A stretch of DNA of 64,000 nucleotides, taken from Salvator merianae (Eukaryota; Chordata; Lepidosauria; Squamata; Teiidae). The notes under the pieces were generated by a model. It was not told the DNA's origin. It worked only from the letters and a program-made list of their open reading frames with translations, and did no database searches. This document shows, one piece after another, positions 1-41,900 of the stretch (its first letter is position 1; each line of letters starts with the position of its first letter). A program made the translations under genes and the position numbers. The stretch is taken from NCBI GenBank assembly GCA_003586115.2, contig QVOM02000057.1, forward strand, positions 186,001-250,000, read 5' to 3'.

Positions 1-1329
1 ATCGTTGGAAGAAGCGTCTCCATTCCCTTCCCCTCTTTTGTCTGCCGCCAAGGGCAAAGCTGGGAGGCAGATGCAAGGATTCATGGGCAGCACCGATAGC
101 CACACAAAGGCAGACAATAGCCTGCAAATCCCGCATTGTTTGAGCCCCGGCGGCTGGATGAGCTCATGCGGCCGGCCGGCCCACCCTGTCTCCCTGTTTC
201 CAAACGCCCAGGATCCGGCTGGTCTGCGTTTGCACCCTCCCGCTCGCTCTGCGCCCCAAAGGGAAGCCGAGTCCTCCTGGGCCCTCCGGGCAGGGCTGCA
301 GAAGAAAAGTCAGAAATCAGATTGAGGTTCATTGCGAGGAAAAAAAGAGTGGGGTCCTTCAGGAGACAGGAACCTGCCCCCCGCCACACACTCGCTCAGA
401 ACTTTCCCAGGGAGAAATCCCCTCTAGCTTAAGGGGGGGGCGGCCTGGTCAGTTCTGACAGTCGCTTTCTTTTGCCGCCCTCTCTTTGCAAAGGAACGGA
501 TTCTGGCGACGAATCTGCCAGCACCACGCAGCCATTGTAGAGACCCCGGCGGCCAGAGAGAGGGGGCGACGCCTGGGTTCTGCCGGGCTCTGTTTTGCCA
601 CATAGGCGCCCGCTATTCGACGGGGGCTCTGTGCGGGGCTTTGCATCCTTTTTTGCCGACTCACGCTTTGCTGTTCCCTCACCTGGGCGGCTTTTTTGGT
701 GAAGGGATGAATCGGTCTTGTGTGAGCAACTTGAACCCAGCTCTCCCCGCTAGAGGAGAGTGGGGGTGCTTGGGACCCAGAGGGGGGAGCAGGGCTTCCG
801 TTCCCTTTGCATTGCCCTACACCTGGCTTGGGAACGGAGCGGGGGAGGGGGGCTGTCCAGCCTGTGTTTTGGCCGTCACCCCCCCCCCCGCCCCCGTGAG
901 CCACTGCTGAGCCAGAAGTGCGATTTGCCTTTTCTTTCTTTTCCCCCCAGTCTGTCGGAAAAACTAAACTGTGTGCGAGGGTGTGTGGGCGGGTTCCCCC
1001 GCCCTGCCCCCCCTTTCAAAGGCCACTGCACACACAGGACACACCAGCAGGCACACTCACACCTCTGCCATTCAGAGCGGCCCGACCTGTTTTTATGTAA
1101 ATTTCCGCCGGCTGCCTCCCTCGCCTGGGAGGGTACAGCAAACTCCTGGGGAGCGTTCAACTTTCGCCAAGGTGCTCTGGAGGAGCCTGCCTGCCTGCCT
1201 GCCTGCCTGCCTCTCCGCTGCCTGCCCCAGCCGGGTGTGCTCAGGTCGGGGTGGGGGCGTGGGCAGGCAGCAGTGGTGGTCCGAGCGGGGCTTGGAGGGG
1301 GGGGGACGGACGCGTCCCTGTCCGCAAGG
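1..1329 (+). promoter_or_regulatory. SPTBN2: GC-rich 5' flank and probable promoter/5' UTR of the short SPTBN2 transcript
   Basis: This stretch precedes the first SPTBN2 coding exon found in the window. It is GC- and CpG-rich with G and C homopolymer runs, as expected of a vertebrate CpG-island promoter and 5' UTR. The frame of the start codon at 1330 stays open back to about 760, so the coding start cannot be proved from stops. The ATG has A at -3, and the protein it opens matches a known beta-spectrin alternative N-terminus. No clear TATA box fixes a transcription start; an AT-rich patch at about 1091-1102 is the only weak candidate. I see no other gene here. Confidence 0.4.
1185..1212. repeat. 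(GCCT)n microsatellite
   Basis: Seven tandem GCCT units lie about 120 bp upstream of the SPTBN2 start codon, probably in the 5' UTR or proximal promoter. Simple repeats like this vary in length between individuals. Confidence 0.85.
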
Positions 1330-32062
<30,733 letters not shown>

Positions 32063-32154
32063 GGCGCGGCACGCCGAGGACAAGGGGGCGGGGAGCTGCA
32101 GCTGCTGAAACTGTACAGGCCTGGTCTTCAGGGCAGGCGTGGCCGGGGGCTTCC

Positions 32155-32179
32155 GGGGGGGGGGGGGGGGGGGGGGGGG
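32155..32179 (+). repeat. Poly(G) tract, 25 bases
   Basis: An uninterrupted run of 25 G begins 93 bp after the SPTBN2 stop codon, probably transcribed in its 3' UTR. Such runs can form G-quadruplexes and are also error-prone in sequencing, so the exact length is uncertain. Confidence 0.85.
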
Positions 32180-32294
32180 CACGACTCAGCTGACAGAGAC
32201 TGCAGTGGTTACTTTCGACTACCGCCGGTTGCATGAAGCATCTCCGACTTTTTTCAAGAATGCCTCTTCCCCGCCTCCTCGCCTCCCCGCAAGA

Positions 32295-32327
32295 AACAAA
32301 CAGACAAACAAACAAACAAACAAACAG
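32295..32327. repeat. (CAAA)n microsatellite
   Basis: Imperfect tandem CAAA/CAGA units in the proximal SPTBN2 3' UTR. Confidence 0.8.
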
Positions 32328-33674
32328 AAAGCCACGTTGCCTCCGCGAAGCCCGCTTGCAGGGAGAAGTCCCGGGCGGCGGTGGGGCAGAAAGGGGGCCA
32401 CGGTTGGCACAGCGTTGCCTTGATGGGGCGGGGGGGGGCTGCCAAACCAAGGTCCCGGCGGCGGTTGCCCCGCGGTTGCGGCTGGGAAAGGCACACGGCG
32501 GCCCTTTGGCAGGGTCGGAGGAGCAAGCCTGCTCTCTCTCGGGTCGCCGGGAGCTGCCTCTTCGCCAGGGCTCTCCAGGACCGGGCACCATCGTGGGCAG
32601 AACGGACTATTCACCCGCCGGCCATCCGCACAAATCTGTCGGGACTGGGAACAGCAAGGCCTGTTTGGGGATAAAGAGCGTGCTGTCAACTTCAAGGCAA
32701 AGGCTCTTTTCCCTCGGCGAGGCTGCAACGCTGAAGTCGGTGGGCACACGGGCACGGAAGAGGGTCCTTCCCCGAAGCCCCTGTGGCGGCCGTCTCCGAA
32801 TTTTATCTCCGTATTGCCTGCGGCACTCTTTGAAAAATAGTAGCCATGAGGACGTTTGTCGCTATACCACGTAGTTCAAGCCCAGGGGGTTGAAGAAGGG
32901 TGTCTAGGGGACCGATGGGAAAGATCCTGCTTGATCTGCGAAGTCAGGATTCTGTACAGGGGCAGCCCTCGGGGTTCTCGCGCGCCGTTGTCCAGCTCTG
33001 ACCTAGAACGCAGGTTGCGATGCCTAAATTTTAAAGTAGGGAGGGGGTTGGCAGGAGGGAGGATTGATCCGGCTTTTGCTTTAAAGCTCCGTTTCCCCCT
33101 CTGCGTGGGCTTCCAAGTAGAAGACTTAGGGATGTTACAGAGGCTAAGAAGGGGGACAGAAATGGAGTTTGCGTTTCTTCTCTTCTCCCAAGGCTAGTTT
33201 CAGGTTTGGCAAGGCCGGACCCAACTCGGTCCGGCAGCTGGGTCTTGCAGCCTGCCTTCCATTTTTGTTATTCCTGCACTGGGCACTGGGGAAAATTTAA
33301 AGAGGCCGGTGGCTCCGTATCTGCTCAGGGTCTGAACTAGGAGTGATTTTGTCCTGACTGGTATACTGCGCCAGCAGGTGTATTAGAAGCATCCCTTGTG
33401 TACTCTGATCTATGGTAGGCCCCGCCCCCTATGTACCTGCCCCAAGACCCCACCCCCTGGGGCGGAGCCTCAGACTGCACCCGCATGCAAAAGGGAGGCT
33501 TTTAATACACTTTTATACCAGCCTTTGCAGAATCACCCTCGGTCTCAGCACTGTTTGAGCCACATCAGACTCTGGTGCTCACTAGTTCATTGCCTAAAGA
33601 GGTTGACAACAGTTGTGCCCTCAGCACGCTTCCACTTTAGATTATGTCCACACACACATATACGCTTATGGTCT

Positions 33675-33700
33675 CACACACACACACACACACACACACA
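33675..33700. repeat. (CA)13 dinucleotide repeat
   Basis: A perfect CA run downstream of SPTBN2, with further imperfect CACACATA sequence just upstream at about 33650. Confidence 0.9.
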
Positions 33701-34031
33701 TGCAAACATACCTACATCCATGCACATAGTTTATAACTGTGTTCTAACAAGGAGCCTCTGCTGTTGGATATAATTAGAGCTGTATAGACCCTGGTACCTT
33801 CCTACCCAAGATTTCTTCCTTCTATCCCCAACTTTGTTTTCCCAAGGCTTAATTTTTTTTAAGAAAGGCCCAGGAATTATTGTAATGGGTTAGTAAATCG
33901 TGAGTTAAACTAACCATGCTTGAGAAGAGGAATAATTTTCTTAGTTCCCAGAAGATGTGATCTTCTCTGAGGGCAGTGTTCCTTTTTTTCAGTCACCATG
34001 ACTAGAAACAGTTATTAGATTTGGCATCCAC

Positions 34032-34398
34032 AGAGACTGTGGCTCTTTCTGCACTCACTGGTACTCTGGACAGAGCAGCTGCCTGGCATATTCATCTGTA
34101 TGGGACTAGTGCTATTCCGGCCCAAAACTGTCCCAAGAGGTCCCTGTTCTGGATTAGCTAGAGAGACAGGCAGGAGACTTCTAAAGACCATTTGCAAGGA
34201 GTTGAGAACGGGTGAAGGTTTTGCCTTTATCTTCTGCTTGAGATGCCCAGAAGCAGTTGGTGGCCACTGGGTGAGACAGGATGCTGGACTGGATGGGTCG
34301 TGGCCTGATCCAGCAGGGCTCGTCTTAGGTTCTTATGTTCTTAGCTGGAGCAGAATAGTCAAACCACACTAAACAAGGTGAGTGCGGAAATGGCCTGT
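34032..34398. mobile_element. MITE-like family B element interrupted by a family A repeat
   Basis: The left end GGCTCTTTCTGCACTCAC at about 34033 is mirrored by GTGAGTGCGGAAATGGCC at about 34379-34396, the family B terminal motif. The interior carries a nested reverse family A copy, so the family B insertion is older. Confidence 0.5.
34150..34350 (-). repeat. Interspersed repeat family A, reverse orientation, full-length terminus
   Basis: GAGAGACAGGCAGGAG, CTTCTGCTTGAGATGCCC and GGCCTGATCCAGCAGGGCTC, ending TTAGGTTCTTATGTTCTTA. This preserves the element's terminal sequence, and it lies inside the family B element. Confidence 0.75.
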
Positions 34399-35722
34399 GG
34401 GTGTGTTCATAAGCAGTAAAAAAAAACCAACAGGCACCTCTGTGGCATCTTTGAGACAGTACATGTGCCAGTTTGCCCTTTCTGCCTTTCAGGAACATTT
34501 TAGGTTACAAAAAGGTAGATTAGATATGGGATGAGAATACGAGGGCACACGCTACCGCCTCTGAGGTGTTTTAGAACTGCCTGTTATTTTTCCTGCGCCT
34601 GATCTGTGTATCCTGTGGCAGTGAAACTAAGTTATTTCCCCCAAAGAGGAACCAGTTTTGTTTTGGGTAGGTTGTTTTCATTGGTGTAGCCTGTTCTGAA
34701 ACAGAAACCACTCTGGGTCTTTCTAAAGAAGCTGACACAAGATATTTTGCGTCTAAAAGTGCATTGACAGGAGCTGGTGGTTTCAGGGCTGGAAGTCCCC
34801 TCGGTATGTTCCATGATAGGGTTTAAAAAAAATGGAGTTAACAGAAAAATCATGTTAAGTATAATTGATTCCTGAGTGGCAAAGTCTGGTCAGTGGCTAA
34901 TTTGATTTATTTTGAGCAATATAAGAGTGGGGAATGGGAGATATGTATCAAAACATACCCTTATTTTGTCAATGACTTTAGTACAAAACCATGTATAGCA
35001 GGGTAACTTATTGTGGGGATCCCAGTATCTTGAGACTATTCTAACAATCGTATGGCTTTGCTTGTTAGTTGGAGCTGAGACCATGTCAGTAACTCTGGTC
35101 CTAATAGTGCCAGCCAACACAAGCTCATGGGATTTGTCCAAATTATGCGGCAGTTGCCAGGTGGACCTGAGCTCACCGCCCATGAATCAGTCACCATCTG
35201 ATTGGTCTGGGCTGTTGCAGAATTCCACCCCTGTGGATTTTTTCACGCCCCACACAGCTGTGTTCTTGTTCCGCTCTTCTTTTTCTAGCTCTGTTCTTTT
35301 TTTTTTTAATCCTGTGCGTGCCTTCCTTTCATAATCATTTGTCGCCCTGACTGATTGTCATGCTCCCATCCCATGCCTGCTGTCTGAAGAGAGCAACCTG
35401 CCACGCCCACCGTATTGCAGAATGCAAAGGCAGCCCCAGTGTGGCAGCTGGAACAGGATAAGGCAAAAGACCCAGAGCAGCCATCACCTGACGCCTGACA
35501 GCAGGATATGCCGCTATGGCTTCGAGGTAATCCAGAAAGGCTTTCCGTTCGGAGAAAAGGAGCCTGGCTGGAAGATAAATTGCTCTGTGCCTTCCCAGCA
35601 CAACTGTTAGCAGCCTCTGCGCTCCAGCAGCGGCATCCTGGTGGGTTTTTTTTTTTTTCTGTGCTTGTGGGAGAATGTTATTCATGTGTTTGCAGTGGCA
35701 TCTGTTCCGACTTTTTTGGACA

Positions 35723-35728
35723 AATAAA
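35723..35728 (+). terminator. SPTBN2: Candidate SPTBN2 poly(A) signal
   Basis: AATAAA is followed within about 30 bp by a GT-rich element (GTAAAGTTGTGTGCC). It is the first well-formed signal downstream of the SPTBN2 stop. Confidence 0.4.
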
Positions 35729-35984
35729 AATAATCTGTGTAAAGTTGTGTGCCTCCTTCGTTCCATCCAAACTGTTGTGGCAGCCACCCTGAATTTTGAT
35801 GTCCTTGTTGCATCAAACCCTTAGGGTATTTTTGGGATGGATGTCCGATAAGCCAAACTAAGCACTAAAAAGCAGAAAGAAATACTGGTGAACTAAGATC
35901 TGGAGCCAGCAGAGTCCCTATCCAGCCTACAGTTGGTCTTACGTGTTAGCCCTGCTTTTCTCAGCCTTCTCAGTATTCCAGGGG

Positions 35985-36070
35985 GATAGGGTCTTCTGGG
36001 TGATGGCCCCCAGACTATGGAATTGGCTTTCCTGACCAATCCTTTCACGCTCTCGTACCTCACAGGGTTG
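35985..36070 (+). mobile_element. LINE 3' tail fragment, highly degraded
   Basis: GGTGATGGCCCCCAGACTATGGAATTGGC corresponds to the VMAPRLWNWL part of the LINE tail seen at 8240. It is short and diverged. Confidence 0.45.
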
Positions 36071-36479
36071 ATGTGTACTTAAAAGTGCTTGCACAGAAAA
36101 CTAAAAATGCAAATTTTAAAAAAGGAGCAGCAAAAGGCTTGCAAAGGCATGCCTGTGGCTATTATTTTAAATCAGTATGTAGAAAAGGAACAGCATTGAC
36201 AAGAAAAAGGAAATATTTTCAAATTGCTCCTTTGCTGACCCTAAACCTCTTGAAGCTAACCTGTTCTGGAAATGACACACCCCTTCCCCCTCTCTGCAAA
36301 TGGTACGATCGCTCTTTCCTGCAACGCCACAAAGGCCGCTACCAACGAACGATACTGGGGGGAGCCGAGGAGGGCGGGGGAAGAAGGCCAAGCTGGGAGA
36401 GGAGGTGGGCGCGCGTCTTGCTCTATGCCCGCCCCTTCTGATGACGTTGACTAATCCGCTTTGGCATAGCAAGCAGGCC

Positions 36480-36661
36480 GAATGTTTATTGGCTAGAAGG
36501 ACTTGACGGAGGCTGTCTTGCGGCGCAGACGCAGCTACTCCGCGACCGCGACGCGACCAATCAAGCCCCAGAGGGGGCGGGACACGGGTACGTCCTTGGA
36601 GGAGGCGGGGCGCTTTTTCCGTTGTGCTGCCGCCATTTTGTGGTGCGGGGGTGCTGCTCAG
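36480..36661 (+). promoter_or_regulatory. RBM4B: RBM4B CpG promoter and non-coding exon 1
   Basis: A CpG-rich block holds CCAAT (36557-36561), an inverted CCAAT (ATTGG, about 36489), two GC boxes (about 36574 and 36602) and a YY1-type GCCGCCATTTTG at 36629-36640, often at the start site of ribonucleoprotein genes. A good splice donor CAG/GTGCGT lies at 36661/36662, so a short non-coding first exon probably runs from about 36620 to 36661 and joins the acceptor at 38937. The window's other RBM gene (RBM14) has the same YY1-type motif. Confidence 0.65.
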
Positions 36662-37312
36662 GTGCGTTGGGGCGGTGGGCCGAGGCGAGCGGGCGGTCTG
36701 GCGGGCCAGGTTGGCGTCGCTGCCTGACAGGAAGGGAAGGCGAGAAGCGGGCGGGCGGGCTGCCGTTACAAGCCGGGGCTGCTTCTAGGCGGTGGGCTTG
36801 GGAGTCCTGTCGGGGGACCGCGGGGCGGGGCGGGGCGGGGACGGGGTTGCCCATTCCTTTCAATGGCGCTCGCCATAGCAGCGCCTCTTCCGCCTCTATT
36901 TTATTATTTTTATTATTTTCATTGCGTTAGCTGCTTTCTCTTGTTCTCTTTACGCCCAAGACGGGGCTCTCTGAGTCGCCACCCCTAAAACGGCGGAGGG
37001 CGGACGGGCAATAATACGGTATTAATAACAACCCGGGGTCAGGGTTGTTGGCCGCGTTTCGTCTTACCCAGATAGGGACAAATTAATTAGATTTTTTTTT
37101 TAAAAAAAAAAATATTCCTGTTCATCAGAAGGTGTCGGGGCGGGCGGGTCACAACACTGACGAAAACGGTGCCAACAACAGGCCCGTTGGTTCGAGTTCT
37201 TGGCAAGGCTAAGGTGTCGGTGGCACTGAACAGGGTCTTTTTTAGTTCCGCTTTTCGTGCTATTTCTAGGTGTTAAGTCCGTCTGCGAAACCAGGAGCCT
37301 CATATCGTCCAA

Positions 37313-37502
37313 GGCCCTTTCTGCACTGGCTCTTATTCCGGATTATATCCTGTAATAGGGGCCTGCCGTCCTCCTTCTGGTCCGCCTGAATCCTGGTTCC
37401 CCCTGTCACAGACAGGGCCTGCCATAGTCTGCACCGGCACAGGGATGGCAGGTCCTTTTTCCAGGAAACAATCTGGAATAAGGGCCAGTGCAGAAAGGTC
37501 CC
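37313..37502. mobile_element. MITE-like family B element, about 190 bp
   Basis: RBM4B intron 1. The left end GGCCCTTTCTGCACTGGC and the right end GGGCCAGTGCAGAAAGGTCC are inverted repeats extending about 30 bp (both contain TTATTCCGG/GGAATAAG-like sequence). The interior has no coding capacity. This is the most complete copy in the window and serves as the type for family B. It resembles hAT-derived MITEs, but the superfamily is inference. Confidence 0.7.
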
Positions 37503-38969
37503 ATATTTCTCCATGTCCCAGCCTGAAAATCTCTGCATTGACCCACCTCTCAAAATCCCACAGCCTGCAACCTTCTGTTGCCGCCCACCCCATTACCTTC
37601 CTTTAGGCTCCAGGCCTCCAACGATTCCTTAGAGAATGACATTTCAGTAGGCAAATCCTCTTCCAATACCATGGCTTTGTGCAGCTTTGGTTTCATTGGA
37701 ATAGCATATCCTCCCAAGGCAGTGACTTTTGCTGTTTAGGTAATTTGCCTTATGTGTTTTTATAGTGATTTTATGGGGCATAGGGCAGGGTAGAAATATA
37801 AATAATAAACAAATAATGAATTTGTACCCAGGAGGTAAAGCATAGTTCCTTTTTATAGAAATGACTGCTCGTAATGCAAAACTGGCTGTTCTTGAAATGG
37901 ATGATTATGCCAGCTTCCCAGTGTGACTTACATAATGCGTCCATTTAGATGAATGGAACCCACTGTGTTATATGAGGATCACTGTACGTACAGATAAATA
38001 GATATGTGTATACATCTATATTTATTTCTAGAAGTCACATGCTATCTAATAAAAAAAATATCAGTGACTGAAGGTAAAATCAGAGCTTGTGTTAAATGTC
38101 GACCACCGCCAGCAAGAGTAATAACCCAATCTCTGTGCATTAAATTTTAGCAATGTTAACAAGAGGACTTGACAGCAAAATTTGATGGAGGTTCCCATTT
38201 ATAACCATTTCTCTGTTCTTTGGTGGTGCAAACTGTATATTATCTTCCTTTTTGAAACAACCCTGAAGGTTGCTGCCCCCCCCCCATTTGAATTCAGTTT
38301 CAGCCCTCTGGACAAATCAGTGTCATTTTCTTGATGGCAGTACATAAATGGTTTGCCAGTCACATTTCCTGAGATACAATCAGACTTGCTCCATCCCTGC
38401 TGAGCAGCTGTCATTAGACAAGGTCAGTCAGGGTAGCTTAAATGCTTAGGTAAATCATGAAGGACAGTGAAAGAAAACCTGTATTGGGCTTAGTTACTGC
38501 TAAGGTGTTTTTAGCAAAGAGACTGAATTCAAGGAATTGTCTTTGAACAGTGACCTGATTTTAGAAGAACAGTTGGTGGGATGCAGTTCTGGGCAAGGAA
38601 TATCAAGATATAGTATCAAGGATATACAAAACAGCACCAGCATAAAATGCTCCAGTTTGTTAACAGCAACACTATAATGAACCTGTACAGTTTGTTAATC
38701 CTCAAAAGGCTTTTCAGGCCCTACAGGTGTGGAGACAAGAGATCTATTAACTAGAGCAAGCTTTCTTCTAGGGATGTTGTTTTTTTGTCCTTTTGTTACT
38801 CCAGGAAATGAATCAGTTGAAAGGGATTTGCAAAATTTTTGCTGATCTTTCTGAGTGAAGCTTGATTTTGAGTATGCTCTGGCTTGGTTCTCCCATCCTC
38901 CATCTAATGTTCGTTGCCTTTATTTGTTTACATGCAGCCTCTTATTGTCCTCACCAAGCTGTAGTCGCC

Positions 38970-41900
38970 ATGGTGAAACTTTTTATTGGCAATCTTCCCC
39001 GGGAGGCGACGGAGCAGGAGATCCGCTCTCTTTTTGAGCAGTATGGGCGAGTTCTGGAATGCGACATCATCAAGAACTATGGGTTTGTGCACATCGAGGA
39101 CAAGACGGCGGCGGAGGACGCCATCCGCAACCTGCACCATTACAAACTGCACGGCGTCTGCATCAACGTGGAGGCCAGCAAGAACAAAAGCAAAGCTTCC
39201 ACCAAACTTCACGTGGGCAATATCAGCCCTGGCTGCACCAACCAGGAGCTGCGGGCCAAGTTTGAAGAGTACGGCCCTGTGCTTGAGTGTGACATTGTGA
39301 AGGATTACGCCTTTGTGCACATGGAGCGAGCGGAAGATGCTGTGGAGGCCATCCGGGGTCTTGACAACACCGAATTCCAAGGTGGGAACCGAGTGTGGGA
39401 AGGGGGCACAAGAAGCAAAGCAGCCTCATGTTGGGTTGCCCCTCCAGAGAACTAAACTGTATCATAGTGTTATATACCACAGGCAAGGTTGCCCACTCAC
39501 CTTTGCCTCCCCGTCAGCCTCTATGGAGTTTTCTAACATGAAAATTTTGAGTGTCTGCTGAAAGGGCAGTGGTTTTGCCTGACCCCTGCAGGATGTTGTA
39601 TCAGGTTTCGGCAACCCTCCCCAAAGAGTACATTTCACCCCCCCCCGAGCCTGTGTCTCTGGCCTCCCTCAACTTAATGTCCGATGACGGTGGCCTAGAG
39701 AAGGCGCTTAGATCTTGAATGCAGAACCTGGGCGGAATTATACAGAAAGAGACACGTTTAATTGTATCAGCAGGATTTTTCCCCCCATATGATAGATTTT
39801 GTAAGGGAGGCTTCCTTAATCACATTTTCATCCCCGTTTGGGAATATATGCTGCTGCTTCTCTTGAGAACTGAAGTAAGTTTAAGTCGGGGCTTGGTAGC
39901 CACAAATTTGACAGAACGCTAAACTGCAAGGTATTTTGAAAAAAATCATTTTCAGTTAACCATGGCTTTAGAAAAAGAAGCCTTTGAACCCCACATCCTC
40001 CAAATTGTTCTTTAACTTTTTTGATGAACATTTGAGTTCTTCTGTGTTAAATTTGGAGCAACATGGAGGAAAAAGGTTTCTGAGTGGCCCTGAAGAATCC
40101 TTAGGTATTTAGTTTTAGCAGTTTTAGTTGATTTAAATTGTTATTGAACTGCAGTAAAGGATTGGCTCGATTGAGGTGATATGGAGTCTGTCACTCACTG
40201 GTGCAGTCTTTTGACCTTACATGATATACCAAACAATCCTAGCAAGCTTTCTAGCACTTTTGCTTGCCTTTTACTCTTTATCAGCAAGACATTCCTTCCT
40301 TTAAAAAAAAAAAAAGCTCCTTCTGTGTGCCTTTCATGCTCCTCCAATCATTTTCTCCTGCTAGCTGGCACTTGGGTTTGTATTTTGTCCACATTGCTTC
40401 AGCCAACCCATTTCTGGACTTCATACGCTTCTGATACTCCCATCCAGTTTCTAGTGATTCTCCCTTCCCTTTTCCTCTTCTTCTTAATGTGGGTACTACA
40501 TACCTTGCCCTTCATAAGTCCTTGCATGGGGCTTTTTTTTTTTTAAAAAAAAGCTAACCTGACCTTCTGCTTTTCTCTTAGAAGCTGCAGTGTGTTTGTC
40601 AGTATTCTATTGCTAACAACATCTTGCTGCACTACTTGGATCTAAGACATCACAGTAGTTCTGAAAATGAAGGAAGAGTAATACGAAGCCAAGATTCACT
40701 TTAAAGTCTATTATATATTCTAGTAATCTGCTATTCTTACTGTTAAAAAAAGTCTTTTATTTTAATATAATTTTGGTTCATTCGGGGAAATTTCAAGAAT
40801 ATAATCCTGGGAAGACTGCGCATTTGGGCAAAGCAGCATTGGGGGTGAATAACTGAAAATCCGTTCAGTAGATATTGTTGAAAAATGTGTTATGAATCCA
40901 GACTTCTCCAGCTGGGACTAAATTCTGAGAGAACTCACAAAATACTCTTACGTGAGTCTTCACTGAAGGGACAAATTGTCTTGACAATCCGATGAAGTTC
41001 TCCTGGCTGCGTTGCCAAATGAAGTAGGTGAATGTACAACAATACACAAGTTTTCTTTTTCTTTTTTTTTATCTTTTAGCTTGTCTCAAAGATAGAAACC
41101 TAGGTATGCCACAGTGAGGGGGGAAAGAAGTCACTCTGTATGCAGAGCTAGAAGTCTTTTGGGAATGCTGAAGAAAAAGAACTACATATTGCTAGCATTG
41201 TGACAGGGCCGGGGTGGGGAAAGGCTTTTTCATTTGGTGCAGTTTGGCGGAACTCTTTGTGGTGGAAAGTGGCCCAAAAAGCAAACCAAAGGGCACAATA
41301 TCATTTGCAGTTCCTTAAGCAGCCATACCAGTGGGCTAATACTTCACTTTTCCAATGTAATTCCAATTTGGGGTTCATGAGCTGGCACTGTGGGGCAAGA
41401 GTGCTAGGAATGTAAACAACGTCTTGTTTGGGGAAATCCTTAGAGGATAGCTTTTAGCAGCCCAAAGTCACATCTTGCTGGACTTCTCTCCATATGAGTA
41501 TTTTCAGGGGAGAACCTTCCTTCTTTGTATGCATGGAGTAGGTAAAGAAACGGTTGTCGAACGTACTTCATTCCTTAGGTCGATCACTGGCCACTGAAAA
41601 CGGCGGCTTCAAAATCCTTTCTCCAGCCCTCCAGTTCTGTTTCAGCGTAACAAGCAGTTCTCTCCTTCCTTCCCCAGCCTGGCTTATGTTCACAGGGAGA
41701 TGAGGGGCAGAAACAGATGCGCTTCCTGAATCTCCTTTGTCTGTCTTTGAGGGGGAATTTTAGCGGGCAGGAGCAACCATGTAGTATAAAAGAAATTGCT
41801 CCTGCTGAAATTCTTTCTTTGAATACTGGCTGAGGAGCAGCAGCCATCCCGTGCATAAAACTTTCAGAGGAGATCCATTGGCCTCATTTGTAGGTGGATC

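Larger units (their letters stand above)
32063..35740 (+). other. SPTBN2: SPTBN2 3' UTR and downstream flank
   Basis: No coding region is supportable here. The sequence holds a 25-G run, a CAAA microsatellite, a CA microsatellite and a reverse family A repeat nested inside a family B element. The first convincing AATAAA after the stop is at 35723, which would give a 3.7-kb 3' UTR. An earlier non-canonical signal is possible, so the transcript end is uncertain. Confidence 0.4.
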
